The notes below the pieces were generated by a model. The model was not told the DNA's origin, ran no database searches, and worked only from the letters and a program-made list of their open reading frames with translations. A stretch of 64,000 nt of DNA from an uncultured Lachnospiraceae bacterium. Lineage in GTDB: Bacteria > Bacillota > Clostridia > Lachnospirales > Lachnospiraceae. The stretch covers positions 1 through 64,000 of the forward strand of contig CAJTPS010000018.1 of the NCBI GenBank assembly GCA_910578555.1, in the 5' to 3' direction. Shown piece after piece: positions 1 through 9,000 of this stretch; position 1 is the stretch's first letter, and each line of letters begins with the position of its first letter. The position numbers and the translations under genes are program-made.

Positions 1-277
1 CTTCGCAGCACTGAACGCATTTGCCAAGAGTGCAATTCAGGATGTATCCAAACAGAGATCTGACCTCGGTGCAATCCAGAACAGATTAGAGCACACGATC
101 AGCAACCTGGATAACATCGTAGAGAACACTACATCTGCAGAAGCAGCAGTTCGTGATACAGATATCGCAACCGAGATGGTTAGATACGCGAACAACAACA
201 TTCTGCAGCAGGCAGGTACATCCATGCTGTCACAGGCTAATCAGTCTAACCAGCTGGCACTGTCCTTACTTGGCTAA
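1..277 (+). CDS. fliC: Flagellin, C-terminal part (5' end outside window)
   Basis: This is the structural protein of the flagellar filament; only the last 91 codons are present. The reading frame begins at base 2 and ends with TAA at 275-277. The visible protein is the conserved C-terminal D0/D1 helical region of flagellin: NRLEHTISNLDNIVENTTSA, then AVRDTDIATEMVRY, then ILQQAGTSMLSQANQ and the terminal LALSLLG. These motifs pack the filament core and are diagnostic of the family. A strong hairpin terminator follows. The glycosyltransferase genes next door suggest that the surface-exposed middle of the protein (not visible) is glycosylated; that is inference from neighbourhood. Confidence 0.96.
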   Translation, partial: FAALNAFAKSAIQDVSKQRSDLGAIQNRLEHTISNLDNIVENTTSAEAAVRDTDIATEMVRYANNNILQQAGTSMLSQANQSNQLALSLLG

Positions 278-312
278 TACTGATCAGACAATAATCATTG
301 CAAAGCTACCAG

Positions 313-345
313 ATAAGGAGCGGTATATACCGCTCCTTATTTTAT
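313..345 (+). terminator. Rho-independent terminator of the flagellin gene
   Basis: A perfect 28-base inverted repeat (313-340; arms with AAGGAGCGGTA) ends in a T-rich run (TTATTTTATT), 36 bases after the flagellin stop. Highly expressed flagellin genes normally end in such a hairpin. Confidence 0.9.
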
Positions 346-370
346 TCGAGTTCGCGAAGCGAATCTCGCA

Positions 371-391
371 AACGAGCTTTGCTCGTTTTTT
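371..391 (+). terminator. Second hairpin with T-tract between convergent genes
   Basis: AACGAGC-TTT-GCTCGTT followed by TTTTT. It lies between the flagellin gene and the convergent glycosyltransferase gene that ends at 405. It can act as a back-up terminator for the plus strand; a run of A on the left side makes function on the minus strand also possible. Confidence 0.6.
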
Positions 392-404
392 ATGGAATAA
401 GTAA

Positions 405-2807
405 TCAGCGGGTCAGGTCATCTACAAGGGCAGACGCGCGCTGAAGCCATGTATGCTGCAGACAAGCTTTTTCATAAGCATTGCTGCGGATCTGCTCTGC
501 GAGCGTTTCGTCACTTAACACGGAGTGAACAATATCCGGCAGGGCATTCAGGTGTGACAGGGAATAGAACATAATATCTTCACGGTCTGTGAAATTTTCC
601 CGTAAATAAAGGCTGTCATCAGTCAGTGACACGGCGCCTTGCAGCATGGCCTCGAAGATTCTCTCGCTGGCGCCGGCTTTAAACCAGGCAAGCTGGTTGA
701 GTACAATCTTACTGTCCTCCATCATCCGGATGCCTTCTTCTGTGGAGCATCGCCCCTGATAGAGGAAATTCGGATGACCATATAGATCAGTTTCTTCGAA
801 GCGGTCACCATATACGGTAACCGTAATGCCGGCATGAACAAGTGTCCGCAGAATCTCTAATCGAAACAGTGCGCTTATATTTAAATCAGTGAAGCGGTAC
901 TGTTCAATATACGCTTTTAATTCATGGTCGGACAGAGGACCGTGTTGCTCCAGCAGGCAGTGTTCTATTGCGGCTTCAAAGGTATCGGTCGAATGCTGTA
1001 TCAGGTATTCTGACAGCCTGACGCTGAACTCGTCATGCGGTGCAGCGGCATCATACTTGTAGCCGCCGATGAATAGAACATCGATCGAACGCTCCCGGAA
1101 GGGCTTGAGATCATGATAAGGCTTCAGGCATTCGCCGGCGGTCGGGAGAAATATTGTTCTTGCCACAGTGGGGTAGAAACGCCGGATATAATCTTCATGG
1201 TATCGGTCGGCGCATGCCACGATGCCGCGTACAGGGGCATAATCCAGTGTCTCGTAATAATACATAGGATGATCTACGATTATATTGTAACAGGGAACGT
1301 CCCAGTCGTCCCAGAGACTTCTACGGGACTTGAGTTCCATCCGGAAGCCTGCGTTGTTGAAGACGATGACGCCGTCCAGTCCATGCTCACGAAAATCAAG
1401 CAGTGCGCCAAAGCTTTGCTCAAAGCACTGCATATCAAAGCAAAATACCGTATGACCGAGCGCGGTAAGCGCGGTAAGATATTGACCGGCAATATAGGAC
1501 AGTATCGGAATGGAACTGCCTGTAAATATGGCGATCCGTCTGGAGGAAAAGGCTAACAGCTGCGCGTATTCCTCCGCCATTTCGGGATGGCCCATACGGG
1601 TGAGTACGGATACGATATTTGACAGGGTTGTCCGGTTGGTTTCCTGCAGGGGCAGCGCTTCCTCGAGAAATGACAGAGATGTCATATAGTCTCCGGCCTC
1701 CTCGTAGATGACGGCGAGACGGTTCAGAAGCTCCAGCGGGCAGGAGGACAGCTGCGCAAAATTCTGGATCATATAAATGAGACCTTTGCAGGAGATCCGG
1801 CAGTCGATCAGATATTGCAGTTCTTCCCCGGAAGCCGTGTGATCTTTGATCTGTTCCAGAATCCGCACCAGCAGACGAAAATGTCTGATCAGTACATCAA
1901 GCTCCCTCGAAAACTGCAGCAGTGTCGGCAGGCCGGCTTCTTCTTCTACCCGGCACACATTGAGAATATGTTCGATGGTTTCTAATTCCTGTCCGAAATC
2001 CGATACTTTCAGCAGCAGATCGGGACGCTTGTCCAGCGTGTCGCACAGGCACCGGTATGCGCCGCTGATATCGGCATGGGCAATATAGTCCCGTATATTT
2101 TCTTTCAGAAGGATTGTCTCCGCCTTTTCCTGGCTCACACTGTAAGGCGCTTCGTAGCAGGAGAGGCGGTTATGTCTGATCCAGACAGCCAGAAGCTGCT
2201 CGGAGAGAAAACCGAACACCCGCTTATGGTAATCATCGCAGGCGCTGCAGTCGATCCGCGTCTCTAAGACGGAGAAGATCGCGAAGAGCCATTCGCAGTA
2301 AGCGTAAAAGAGTGCGGCAGGTGCTGCGAACAGATTTCCTACATAGCATTGTCTGCCGGCAATGACGCTCTGAAATGTTTCATAATAGTCGGGATACAAC
2401 TCGCGAATGACTTCTCCTGTCATATCCAGATTGCGGATGTCATGGGACCGTGCATACACGGTACGATAGTCATAATCGCCGAGGACCGGTTGTGCAATGA
2501 TGACATCGTACTCGGACAGAATATGCATATAGTCGGCTTCGGTCATCAACGCTCCTTTTTCATTCAGAAAATATCTGCGGTAATGACACAGACCGAGGCA
2601 GTCCGCACCGGTGTAATTTTTCCAGATCCAGTACAGACCGGTCAGTTCACTGTAATAGGGGTTCTTCGCTGAGATATTGTCCCCTGTGTCATCACCCTGA
2701 TACCCGCAGTCGTCATGGAGGGCACGACCGACCTGAAGTGGTATATAGACCGGGTCCTTCGGCGGGGTAAAGGGAACATGGGTGATTGTAAAAACGGAAA
2801 CAGACAT
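405..2807 (-). CDS. Bifunctional DUF4422 / CgeB-type glycosyltransferase
   Basis: An 800-residue protein with two likely transferase parts. Residues about 1-240 match the DUF4422 family (TGLYWIWKN, then CHYRRYF), a putative glycosyltransferase domain. Residues about 430-800 resemble CgeB (DUF3880 followed by a GT domain): VFCFDMQCFEQSF, then VDHPMYYYETL, and the late nucleotide-sugar region SKIVLNQLAWFKAGASERIFEAM. A helical repeat-like linker joins them. I chose the ATG at 2805-2807, six codons inside the longest frame, because GAGG lies about nine bases before it; the longer frame starts on TTG without a site. It converges on flagellin and probably works in flagellin or cell-surface glycan synthesis. 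The acceptor is unknown. Confidence 0.85.
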   Translation of the reverse strand: MSVSVFTITHVPFTPPKDPVYIPLQVGRALHDDCGYQGDDTGDNISAKNPYYSELTGLYWIWKNYTGADCLGLCHYRRYFLNEKGALMTEADYMHILSEYDVIIAQPVLGDYDYRTVYARSHDIRNLDMTGEVIRELYPDYYETFQSVIAGRQCYVGNLFAAPAALFYAYCEWLFAIFSVLETRIDCSACDDYHKRVFGFLSEQLLAVWIRHNRLSCYEAPYSVSQEKAETILLKENIRDYIAHADISGAYRCLCDTLDKRPDLLLKVSDFGQELETIEHILNVCRVEEEAGLPTLLQFSRELDVLIRHFRLLVRILEQIKDHTASGEELQYLIDCRISCKGLIYMIQNFAQLSSCPLELLNRLAVIYEEAGDYMTSLSFLEEALPLQETNRTTLSNIVSVLTRMGHPEMAEEYAQLLAFSSRRIAIFTGSSIPILSYIAGQYLTALTALGHTVFCFDMQCFEQSFGALLDFREHGLDGVIVFNNAGFRMELKSRRSLWDDWDVPCYNIIVDHPMYYYETLDYAPVRGIVACADRYHEDYIRRFYPTVARTIFLPTAGECLKPYHDLKPFRERSIDVLFIGGYKYDAAAPHDEFSVRLSEYLIQHSTDTFEAAIEHCLLEQHGPLSDHELKAYIEQYRFTDLNISALFRLEILRTLVHAGITVTVYGDRFEETDLYGHPNFLYQGRCSTEEGIRMMEDSKIVLNQLAWFKAGASERIFEAMLQGAVSLTDDSLYLRENFTDREDIMFYSLSHLNALPDIVHSVLSDETLAEQIRSNAYEKACLQHTWLQRASALVDDLTR

Positions 2808-2909
2808 AGGAAACCTCGCTTGCAAATGAATAACTGTTTTACTTTTAGACTGTTTTTTATTATACTATAGTTAGTGCAAAAATGCGATAGAAGATTGGAA
2901 GTTTAACGT

Positions 2910-4085
2910 ATGAAGATATTGTATGTATACGGTATGTCTACAGCAAAAGATATATATTATAACCTGCGTAAACTCGGCTATAAAGTGGAGGAGTATCCGG
3001 ACAGACAGGAAAATTCCGTACTGAATGACGAGGAGATCGCCAGGCTGACAGCTTATGTCAGGAAACACCATATCACACATCTGATGTCAACGCATCTGAT
3101 CTATAATCTGGCAATGGCGGCGTATCAGACGGGAATCAAGTACGTATCCATTATCTGGGATGCACCTTATCTGAAAATATATACACCATTCGGAAGGCTG
3201 GATAATTGCTGGTTTGCCGTGTTTGATAAGCTGGACTACGAGCGGTTTAAAGAGGACGGGATACCGCATGTGCTGTACCAGCCGTGCGCAGTGAATAAAT
3301 ATGACATACTGAAGTGGGATGTCAAACGCAAACTGGGCGGCAATTATTTTAACGAGATCTGTTTCCTGGGCAGGCTCTATGAAAACAATCTGTATGATGA
3401 CAATGTTGGCAGGATACCGGAGCAGATGCAGAGGTATTTCACCAGTATATTTGAGGAGGCGGCATTCAGGTGGGACGGTGAGAACCGTGTATACGGCAAG
3501 ACTTCCGGTGAGATATTGAAATATATTAAGCTGGTCAGTCCGGAGTTCGATCTGGATAATATTTATGATATTGAGGACGTCAGATATTTTGAGGTACAGT
3601 ATCTGATCAGGAAGATCGCCAATATTGAGAGAATCTGTACTTTGAATATTCTGGCGGAACAATTTCCGGTATCTTTTTACACGGATTCCAAAACAGATCC
3701 GGAACAGCTGGGGGATGTGAAGATTATGCCGCCGGTGGAGCCGGGAGAGGCTTCCGCCATTATCTATGCGGGCAGCAAGATCAATCTGAATCTCTCACTC
3801 AAAGGCATAGAGGGCGGAACGCCGCAGAGGATCATGGATATTCTGGGAGCGGGCGGATTTGCCTTGACGAATTACTGCGCGGAGACGGCGGAACTGTTTG
3901 AAGAGGACAAAGAGATCGTTATGTTTAAGTCGCCGGAAGAGCTGGTGGAGAAGGCGGCGTATTACCTGACACATGACAAGGAGCGCGAGGAGATTGCGAG
4001 AGCCGGACACAGGAAAGTCATGAACTGTTATACATACGACAGGAAGCTGAAACAGCTGATGGAGTGGGTGGAGAAGGAGAACTGA
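2910..4085 (+). CDS. CgeB-like glycosyltransferase (DUF3880 + GT C-terminal domain)
   Basis: A 391-residue soluble protein. The N-terminal half (KILYVYGMSTAKDIYYNLRK, then YVSIIWDAPYLKIYTP, then FDKLDYERFK) is the DUF3880-type acceptor domain. The C-terminal half has the CgeB hallmark AGSKINLNLSLKGIEGGTPQ followed by RIMDILGAGGF, which is expected to hold the nucleotide sugar. It is followed after one base by a close paralogue, so the two are almost certainly co-transcribed. A weak GGAAG site precedes the ATG. Role in glycosylating flagellin is inferred from linkage only. Confidence 0.85.
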   Translation: MKILYVYGMSTAKDIYYNLRKLGYKVEEYPDRQENSVLNDEEIARLTAYVRKHHITHLMSTHLIYNLAMAAYQTGIKYVSIIWDAPYLKIYTPFGRLDNCWFAVFDKLDYERFKEDGIPHVLYQPCAVNKYDILKWDVKRKLGGNYFNEICFLGRLYENNLYDDNVGRIPEQMQRYFTSIFEEAAFRWDGENRVYGKTSGEILKYIKLVSPEFDLDNIYDIEDVRYFEVQYLIRKIANIERICTLNILAEQFPVSFYTDSKTDPEQLGDVKIMPPVEPGEASAIIYAGSKINLNLSLKGIEGGTPQRIMDILGAGGFALTNYCAETAELFEEDKEIVMFKSPEELVEKAAYYLTHDKEREEIARAGHRKVMNCYTYDRKLKQLMEWVEKEN

Positions 4086-4086
4086 T

Positions 4087-5283
4087 TTGAAATTTTTAGT
4101 TGTGCAGACACTATGGAAACAGTACAGTGTTATGGATATTGCGGATGCAATCAGGAAATCGGGGTACGAAGTGGAAGAGTATCCGGAGATGCTGAAGATG
4201 GCTTCCTATTTGTCAGATGAGGAAGTGGACGGGCTTATGGCGTATGTACGGGAGCATAATATACAGGTGATTGTTACGCTGTATTTTGCCATGAACGCTG
4301 CTCTGGCGGCATATAAGAGTGAGATCAGGTATGTTTCCGTGTTATGGGATGCGCCTTATGTGGAGAACTATAATCCTCTGAGTAAGATCGACAATGTATG
4401 GATCACGACATTTGACAAGCTGGACCGTGACCGGTTTCTTGCGTACGGGATGCCGCATGTGCTGTACCAGCCGCTGTCGGTCAACGGGGATAAAGTCGTG
4501 CAGTGGAACGCTGAGATTCAGAAGACGTTGAAAGGGCAGTATATACACGATATCTGCTTCATCGGCAATCTGTACAGCCAGAATCTGTATAAACAAAATC
4601 TGCAGTATATTCCGGTGGAACTGCAATACTATTTTAACAGTATCTTTGAGGAGGCGGTGTTCAGGTGGGACGGCGTCAACAGGGTGTACGGCAAGACAGG
4701 TTCTGAGATCATTGAGTATATTAAACGTGTCAGCCCGCAGTTTTCCGTTCCGAACAGGCAGGAAATCGAAGACGTGCGGTATTTTGAATGTATGGGTCTG
4801 ATCAGGGAGATCGCCAATCTGGAGCGGATTGCCGTACTGAATCTGCTGGCGGAGGAACATTCTGTTATGCTGTACACGACGGATCAGGAGGCGGCAGAAG
4901 AGAAACTGCAGGGAGTGGAGATCGGTCCGCCTGTGGAGTATGGCAAGGCGGCGGCGCTTGTGTTTGCGGGCAGTAAGATTAATCTGAATATTGCGCTCAA
5001 AGGCATCGAGGGTGGAACGCCGCAGCGTATCATGGATATTATGGGCGCAGGCGGGTTTGTCATGTCAACATACTGCGAAGAGACGGCGGAACTGTTCGAG
5101 GAGGATCGTGAGATCGTTATGTTCCGGACGCCGGAAGAACTGCTGGAGAAAGTAGATTACTATCTGACGCATGATGCAGAGCGGAAGCGGATTGCAAAGC
5201 AGGGATATGAGAAGGTGCTCCGGTGTTATACTTACGAGAATAAAATGCGGGAACTGATCGACTGGATCAACGCAGGGACATGA
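4087..5283 (+). CDS. CgeB-like glycosyltransferase, tandem paralogue
   Basis: A 398-residue protein that lines up with the preceding gene along its whole length: VSVLWDAPYVENYNP, FDKLDRDRF, HVLYQPLSVN, AGSKINLNIALKGIEGGTPQ, RIMDIMGAGGF. It starts on TTG one base after the upstream stop, with the upstream gene's end GGAGAAGGAGAA acting as ribosome binding site. The pair arose by tandem duplication and then diverged, which suggests two successive sugars or two acceptor sites. Predicted cytoplasmic. Confidence 0.85.
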   Translation: MKFLVVQTLWKQYSVMDIADAIRKSGYEVEEYPEMLKMASYLSDEEVDGLMAYVREHNIQVIVTLYFAMNAALAAYKSEIRYVSVLWDAPYVENYNPLSKIDNVWITTFDKLDRDRFLAYGMPHVLYQPLSVNGDKVVQWNAEIQKTLKGQYIHDICFIGNLYSQNLYKQNLQYIPVELQYYFNSIFEEAVFRWDGVNRVYGKTGSEIIEYIKRVSPQFSVPNRQEIEDVRYFECMGLIREIANLERIAVLNLLAEEHSVMLYTTDQEAAEEKLQGVEIGPPVEYGKAAALVFAGSKINLNIALKGIEGGTPQRIMDIMGAGGFVMSTYCEETAELFEEDREIVMFRTPEELLEKVDYYLTHDAERKRIAKQGYEKVLRCYTYENKMRELIDWINAGT

Positions 5284-5374
5284 AGCAGCCAGAACTGTGG
5301 CAGCATGAGGTCTGCCGCAAGTCAGCAATTCATGTATGGATTTGCACAAATATATTGCAGAAACGGAGAAAAAT

Positions 5375-5791
5375 ATGGATATACAAAACTTGCGGGAGCA
5401 GGTGGACTGTCTGCTTTCCATGAAGAAGGCCGATGAAGCGGAAAAACTGCTTACGGAAAACGCAGAGACAGCCAAAAGTGACAAAAATCTCCTTAAAATC
5501 TATTATCTGATTCCGGTCTGCGCGGCAGAAAGGGAGGCGGGACAACAGACCCTCTTTACGAAGGTATCCGGAATAGAGGAACTGCTGGAGCGGGATACGA
5601 AGGTGAAGTTCTGGGTCAGAAGAATTGCGTTTGACGTGCTGGACGACGAGAAGGACTTTTACAGATTCTGTACGGCAAATCGTGTTTCACTGCCGGAACT
5701 GATGATCGAGGCATACTGTAATGCCGTTCATAAGGAGAAGGTACAGGCGTTTATTCAGAGAAAGATTGCGGAGGGAAAGCTTAAGGTATGA
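5375..5791 (+). CDS. Small helical protein, same family as the N-terminus of the 7873 protein
   Basis: 138 residues, mostly helical and charged. Its sequence (MDIQNLREQVDCLLS, FWVRRIAFDVLDDEKDFYRF) aligns with the first 125 residues of the glycosyltransferase at 7873 (MDTRQLRQQVDHLLQ, FFLRRIDFDVMDDMGMFYRF). So the domain exists both free and fused here. I took the ATG at 5375 because GGAG sits seven bases before it; an upstream in-frame ATG at 5336 lacks a site. It overlaps the next gene by four bases, implying translational coupling. Function unknown; a partner or scaffold for the following transferase is plausible. Confidence 0.7.
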   Translation: MDIQNLREQVDCLLSMKKADEAEKLLTENAETAKSDKNLLKIYYLIPVCAAEREAGQQTLFTKVSGIEELLERDTKVKFWVRRIAFDVLDDEKDFYRFCTANRVSLPELMIEAYCNAVHKEKVQAFIQRKIAEGKLKV

Positions 5792-7818
5792 ACAGGCTGA
5801 ATGACAGAAAGATATGCTTTATCATATGCAGCAGCGACGCGCTCTATACGGAGGAATGTCTGTATTATATCCATCATCTGAGGATTCCGGAGGGGTATGA
5901 GATTGAGGTCCTCACGGTGGAGAATGCGGTGTCTATGGCAGCAGGATACAATGAGGGGATGCAGGCATCCGATGCCAGATATAAGGTATATCTGCATCAG
6001 GATGTATTTATTGTCAATCATGATTTTATACAGGATGTTCTGGATCTGTTTCAGGCGGACGAGCAGATTGGCATGATCGGGATGATCGGGGTAGATAAGC
6101 TTCCGGCAAGCGGTATTATGTGGGAGGCACAGCGGTGTGGTGCGATCTTTGTGCCGGCGTACCGTCATGATGACGTGCTGCAGTTCGGCAATGAGACGGC
6201 AGTGGAGGCGGAAGCGATAGACGGGCTCATGATGATCACGCAGTATGACATTCCGTGGCGGGAGGATCTATTCGACAAGTGGGATTTCTACGACTGCTCC
6301 CAGAGTCAGGAATTTATCAGACGCGGGTATAAGGTGATTGTGCCTGCGCTTCGCAAACCGTGGTGCATGCATGACAGTGTGCTCGCGAATCTGTCCGTAT
6401 ATGATGAAGAGAGAATGAAATTCCTGCAGGAATATTTTCCGCAGGCGGACGATGCAGAGCAGGAGACGGCGGCCTGCGGGATGACGGTGGTATTGACGTC
6501 TTTTCAGAGATGCGGGCAGCTTCAGGATACGCTCTCGTGGCTGAAAGGGACGGAAGGAATCGCGAATATTATTATTGCGGATAACGGTTCTGACGACGGC
6601 ACGGCGGACTGGCTCGCAGCACAACAGTATGATTACGTGCAGTTTGACGAGGGCGTACAGGGATACGGCAGACTCTGGAATGTGATCCTGCAGAATTTTG
6701 ATGTGCAGGACTGCGTCGTATTCATGGAAGCCGGTGTATACCCGGAGAAAATGAGCCTGGTGGAACTGTGGAAAGTTCTGCAGTCAGATGAGATCGGGAT
6801 AGCCTGCCCGGTTACCAATTACTCCCGTTACGACGCAGGCGTAAAGGCAGGGAGCAGGGATGATCTCGCATGGGTCCGGCAGGACAGTCTGCGGCAGACG
6901 GACCGCAAGCTGTATGACCGGACGCTTCATGCCGACTGGCAGATGTGGGCGGTACGAAGGGATGTTCTGCAGCAGACCGGGTTATTGCGGGAGGAATTAA
7001 ATCATCCGGAAAATGTTCTGAAGGACTATTCTCTGCGGGCGCTCCGGAACGGGCTGAGACAGGTGCAGTGCCGACGGGCGTTTGCATATGAAAGTTTCTG
7101 CAGGTGCAGGGAAGTGTATGCGCAGGCGGATCAGTGGAAGACGCAGGATCGAAGCGTTATGAAACGTGACTGGGGGATGAATTATTTCAATTTGACGCCC
7201 AACGATTTTCTGGTCAATGCGATTCAGGAGGAACCGGATGCAGTATTTCGGGTTCTGGAGATCGGCTGTGATCTGGGTGCAACGCTGCTTGCGATTCAGA
7301 ACCGTTATCCGGGATGTAAGACCTGTGGACTGGATATCAATGAAGCTGCGGTAGAGATCGCGCAATATATCACCGAGGCCGAATGCGGCAATATAGACGA
7401 GTTGCAGCTTCCGTTTCAGGAGAAGTTTGACTATATTATTTTCGGTGATGTGCTGGAACATCTGCGCCATCCGGAAGAGGTGGTAAAGATGTGCAGGGAT
7501 TACCTGAATGAGGGCGGGTATATTGTGGCGAGCATTCCGAACGTTATGCACATATCTGTTCTGGAAGAACTGATTGACGGAAGATTTCAGTATCAGGACG
7601 TCGGGCTGTTAGACCGGACGCATATTCATCTTTTTACATATTATGAGATTATGAGCATGTTCCATGAGACAGGTTACAGTGTCAGGGAAGTCAGAAAGAC
7701 CGGCGTTGACCTGTCCGAACGGCAGCAGCGGATCATGAGGACGCTGCTTGCGTTATCGGAACAGACCGAGGACTGGATGTACGAGGCGTTCCAGTATGTC
7801 GTCAAGGCACAGAGATAA
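5788..7818 (+). CDS. Three-domain glycosyltransferase / glycosyltransferase / SAM methyltransferase
   Basis: A 676-residue fusion. Residues about 8-210 form a GT family-2-like domain (KICFIICSSDALYTEECLYY, KVYLHQDVFIVN, EAEAIDGLMMITQYDIPWRE) shared with the protein at 7873. Residues about 230-430 form a second GT2 domain (TVVLTSFQRCGQLQDTL, IIIADNGSDDGT). Residues about 485-676 form a class I methyltransferase: SAM motif VLEIGCDLGATLL, acidic LDINEAAVE, and FGDVLEHLRHPEEVV. Such fusions make and cap methylated glycans. It overlaps the small helical protein by four bases. Probably a methylated sugar on flagellin or the envelope; substrate not determinable. Confidence 0.87.
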   Translation: MNRLNDRKICFIICSSDALYTEECLYYIHHLRIPEGYEIEVLTVENAVSMAAGYNEGMQASDARYKVYLHQDVFIVNHDFIQDVLDLFQADEQIGMIGMIGVDKLPASGIMWEAQRCGAIFVPAYRHDDVLQFGNETAVEAEAIDGLMMITQYDIPWREDLFDKWDFYDCSQSQEFIRRGYKVIVPALRKPWCMHDSVLANLSVYDEERMKFLQEYFPQADDAEQETAACGMTVVLTSFQRCGQLQDTLSWLKGTEGIANIIIADNGSDDGTADWLAAQQYDYVQFDEGVQGYGRLWNVILQNFDVQDCVVFMEAGVYPEKMSLVELWKVLQSDEIGIACPVTNYSRYDAGVKAGSRDDLAWVRQDSLRQTDRKLYDRTLHADWQMWAVRRDVLQQTGLLREELNHPENVLKDYSLRALRNGLRQVQCRRAFAYESFCRCREVYAQADQWKTQDRSVMKRDWGMNYFNLTPNDFLVNAIQEEPDAVFRVLEIGCDLGATLLAIQNRYPGCKTCGLDINEAAVEIAQYITEAECGNIDELQLPFQEKFDYIIFGDVLEHLRHPEEVVKMCRDYLNEGGYIVASIPNVMHISVLEELIDGRFQYQDVGLLDRTHIHLFTYYEIMSMFHETGYSVREVRKTGVDLSERQQRIMRTLLALSEQTEDWMYEAFQYVVKAQR

Positions 7819-7872
7819 CAGCGTGAATGAAAATGCCATTCCCATATACGCTGCGGAATCAGGGAGGTTAAT

Positions 7873-9000
7873 TTGGACACGAGGCAGTTAAGACAGCAGG
7901 TGGATCATCTGTTACAGACAGGAAAATATGATGAGATCAAGTCGCTGCTGCTCGCTTACAAGGATACGACGGAGCATAACAATGATCTTGCCATGGTCTG
8001 CTATCTGTGCACCATATACGAGCAGGAGCAGGCGGCAGGACAGCGGACGATCTTCGAGAAGACGGGGAGCACTGCAGCGCTGCTGGAACGTTATACGACA
8101 TTGAAGTTCTTCTTGAGACGGATTGATTTCGATGTGATGGACGATATGGGGATGTTCTACCGGTTTCTTTCCGAAAAACAGATCTCTTCTTATGAATTAC
8201 TGCGGGTGATTGATTTCTGCGTGGTGCATAAAGATAAGGTATTGCAGAAGATCGGCGCGGGGACTGTGGAAGAGACAGCGGCGGATACAGCGGATGCCGG
8301 CAGCACAGCGGATGACGGTACAATAACAGAGAAGGCAGGTGCAGATGCTGCAAGGCAGGTCTGCTTTATCATCTGCACGAACAATCCCGTTTACGCTGAA
8401 GAATGCATCTATTATATCAGGCATTTGATCGTGCCGGAGGGGATGGAGATTGATATTCTGACGGTGGAGGATGCGCGGTCTCTGACCTCGGCCTACAATG
8501 AAGCCATGCAGTGCTCGCAGGCGAAGTATAAGGTGTATCTGCACCACGATACCTTTATCATTAACCCTCATTTTATCAGGGATTGTCTGGAGATATTTGC
8601 GCGGGATGAGCGGATCGGTATGCTCGGTAACGTGGGCGTGCAATCCATGCCGCGTTCCGGCGTGATGTGGGATGCGGACCGCTACGGGATGTTGTATGAA
8701 CAGCATATCTATGAGACTGCACTGCTCGCCAACGCGACAGGCAGTGAGGCGCCTTATCTGGAGGCGGAAGCGATAGACGGTTTCCTGATGGTCACGCAGC
8801 ATGACGTGGCCTGGCGGGAGGATCTTTTTGATAAGTGGGACTTTTATGACTGTTCCCAGAGCATGGAATTTATCAGGCGGGGGTACAAGGTAGTCGTTCC
8901 GAATATGAAGGCGCCCTGGTGTGTGCACGACTGCGGATTTATCAACTTGAAGAGTTATGATGCGGAGAAAGAGAAATATATCGAGGAATATTTTACGTGA
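7873..9000 (+). CDS. Glycosyltransferase with N-terminal helical domain
   Basis: 375 residues. Residues 1-125 match the free helical protein at 5375; a short Ala/Asp/Thr-rich linker (about 135-158) follows; residues about 160-375 are the GT2-like domain seen in the 5788 protein (QVCFIICTNNPVYAEECIYY, KVYLHHDTFIINPHF, EAEAIDGFLMVTQHDVAWRE, KWDFYDCSQSMEFIRRGYK). So this gene is the 5375-5788 arrangement fused into one chain. TTG start with GGGAGG just upstream. It overlaps the following gene by four bases. Confidence 0.83.
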   Translation: MDTRQLRQQVDHLLQTGKYDEIKSLLLAYKDTTEHNNDLAMVCYLCTIYEQEQAAGQRTIFEKTGSTAALLERYTTLKFFLRRIDFDVMDDMGMFYRFLSEKQISSYELLRVIDFCVVHKDKVLQKIGAGTVEETAADTADAGSTADDGTITEKAGADAARQVCFIICTNNPVYAEECIYYIRHLIVPEGMEIDILTVEDARSLTSAYNEAMQCSQAKYKVYLHHDTFIINPHFIRDCLEIFARDERIGMLGNVGVQSMPRSGVMWDADRYGMLYEQHIYETALLANATGSEAPYLEAEAIDGFLMVTQHDVAWREDLFDKWDFYDCSQSMEFIRRGYKVVVPNMKAPWCVHDCGFINLKSYDAEKEKYIEEYFT

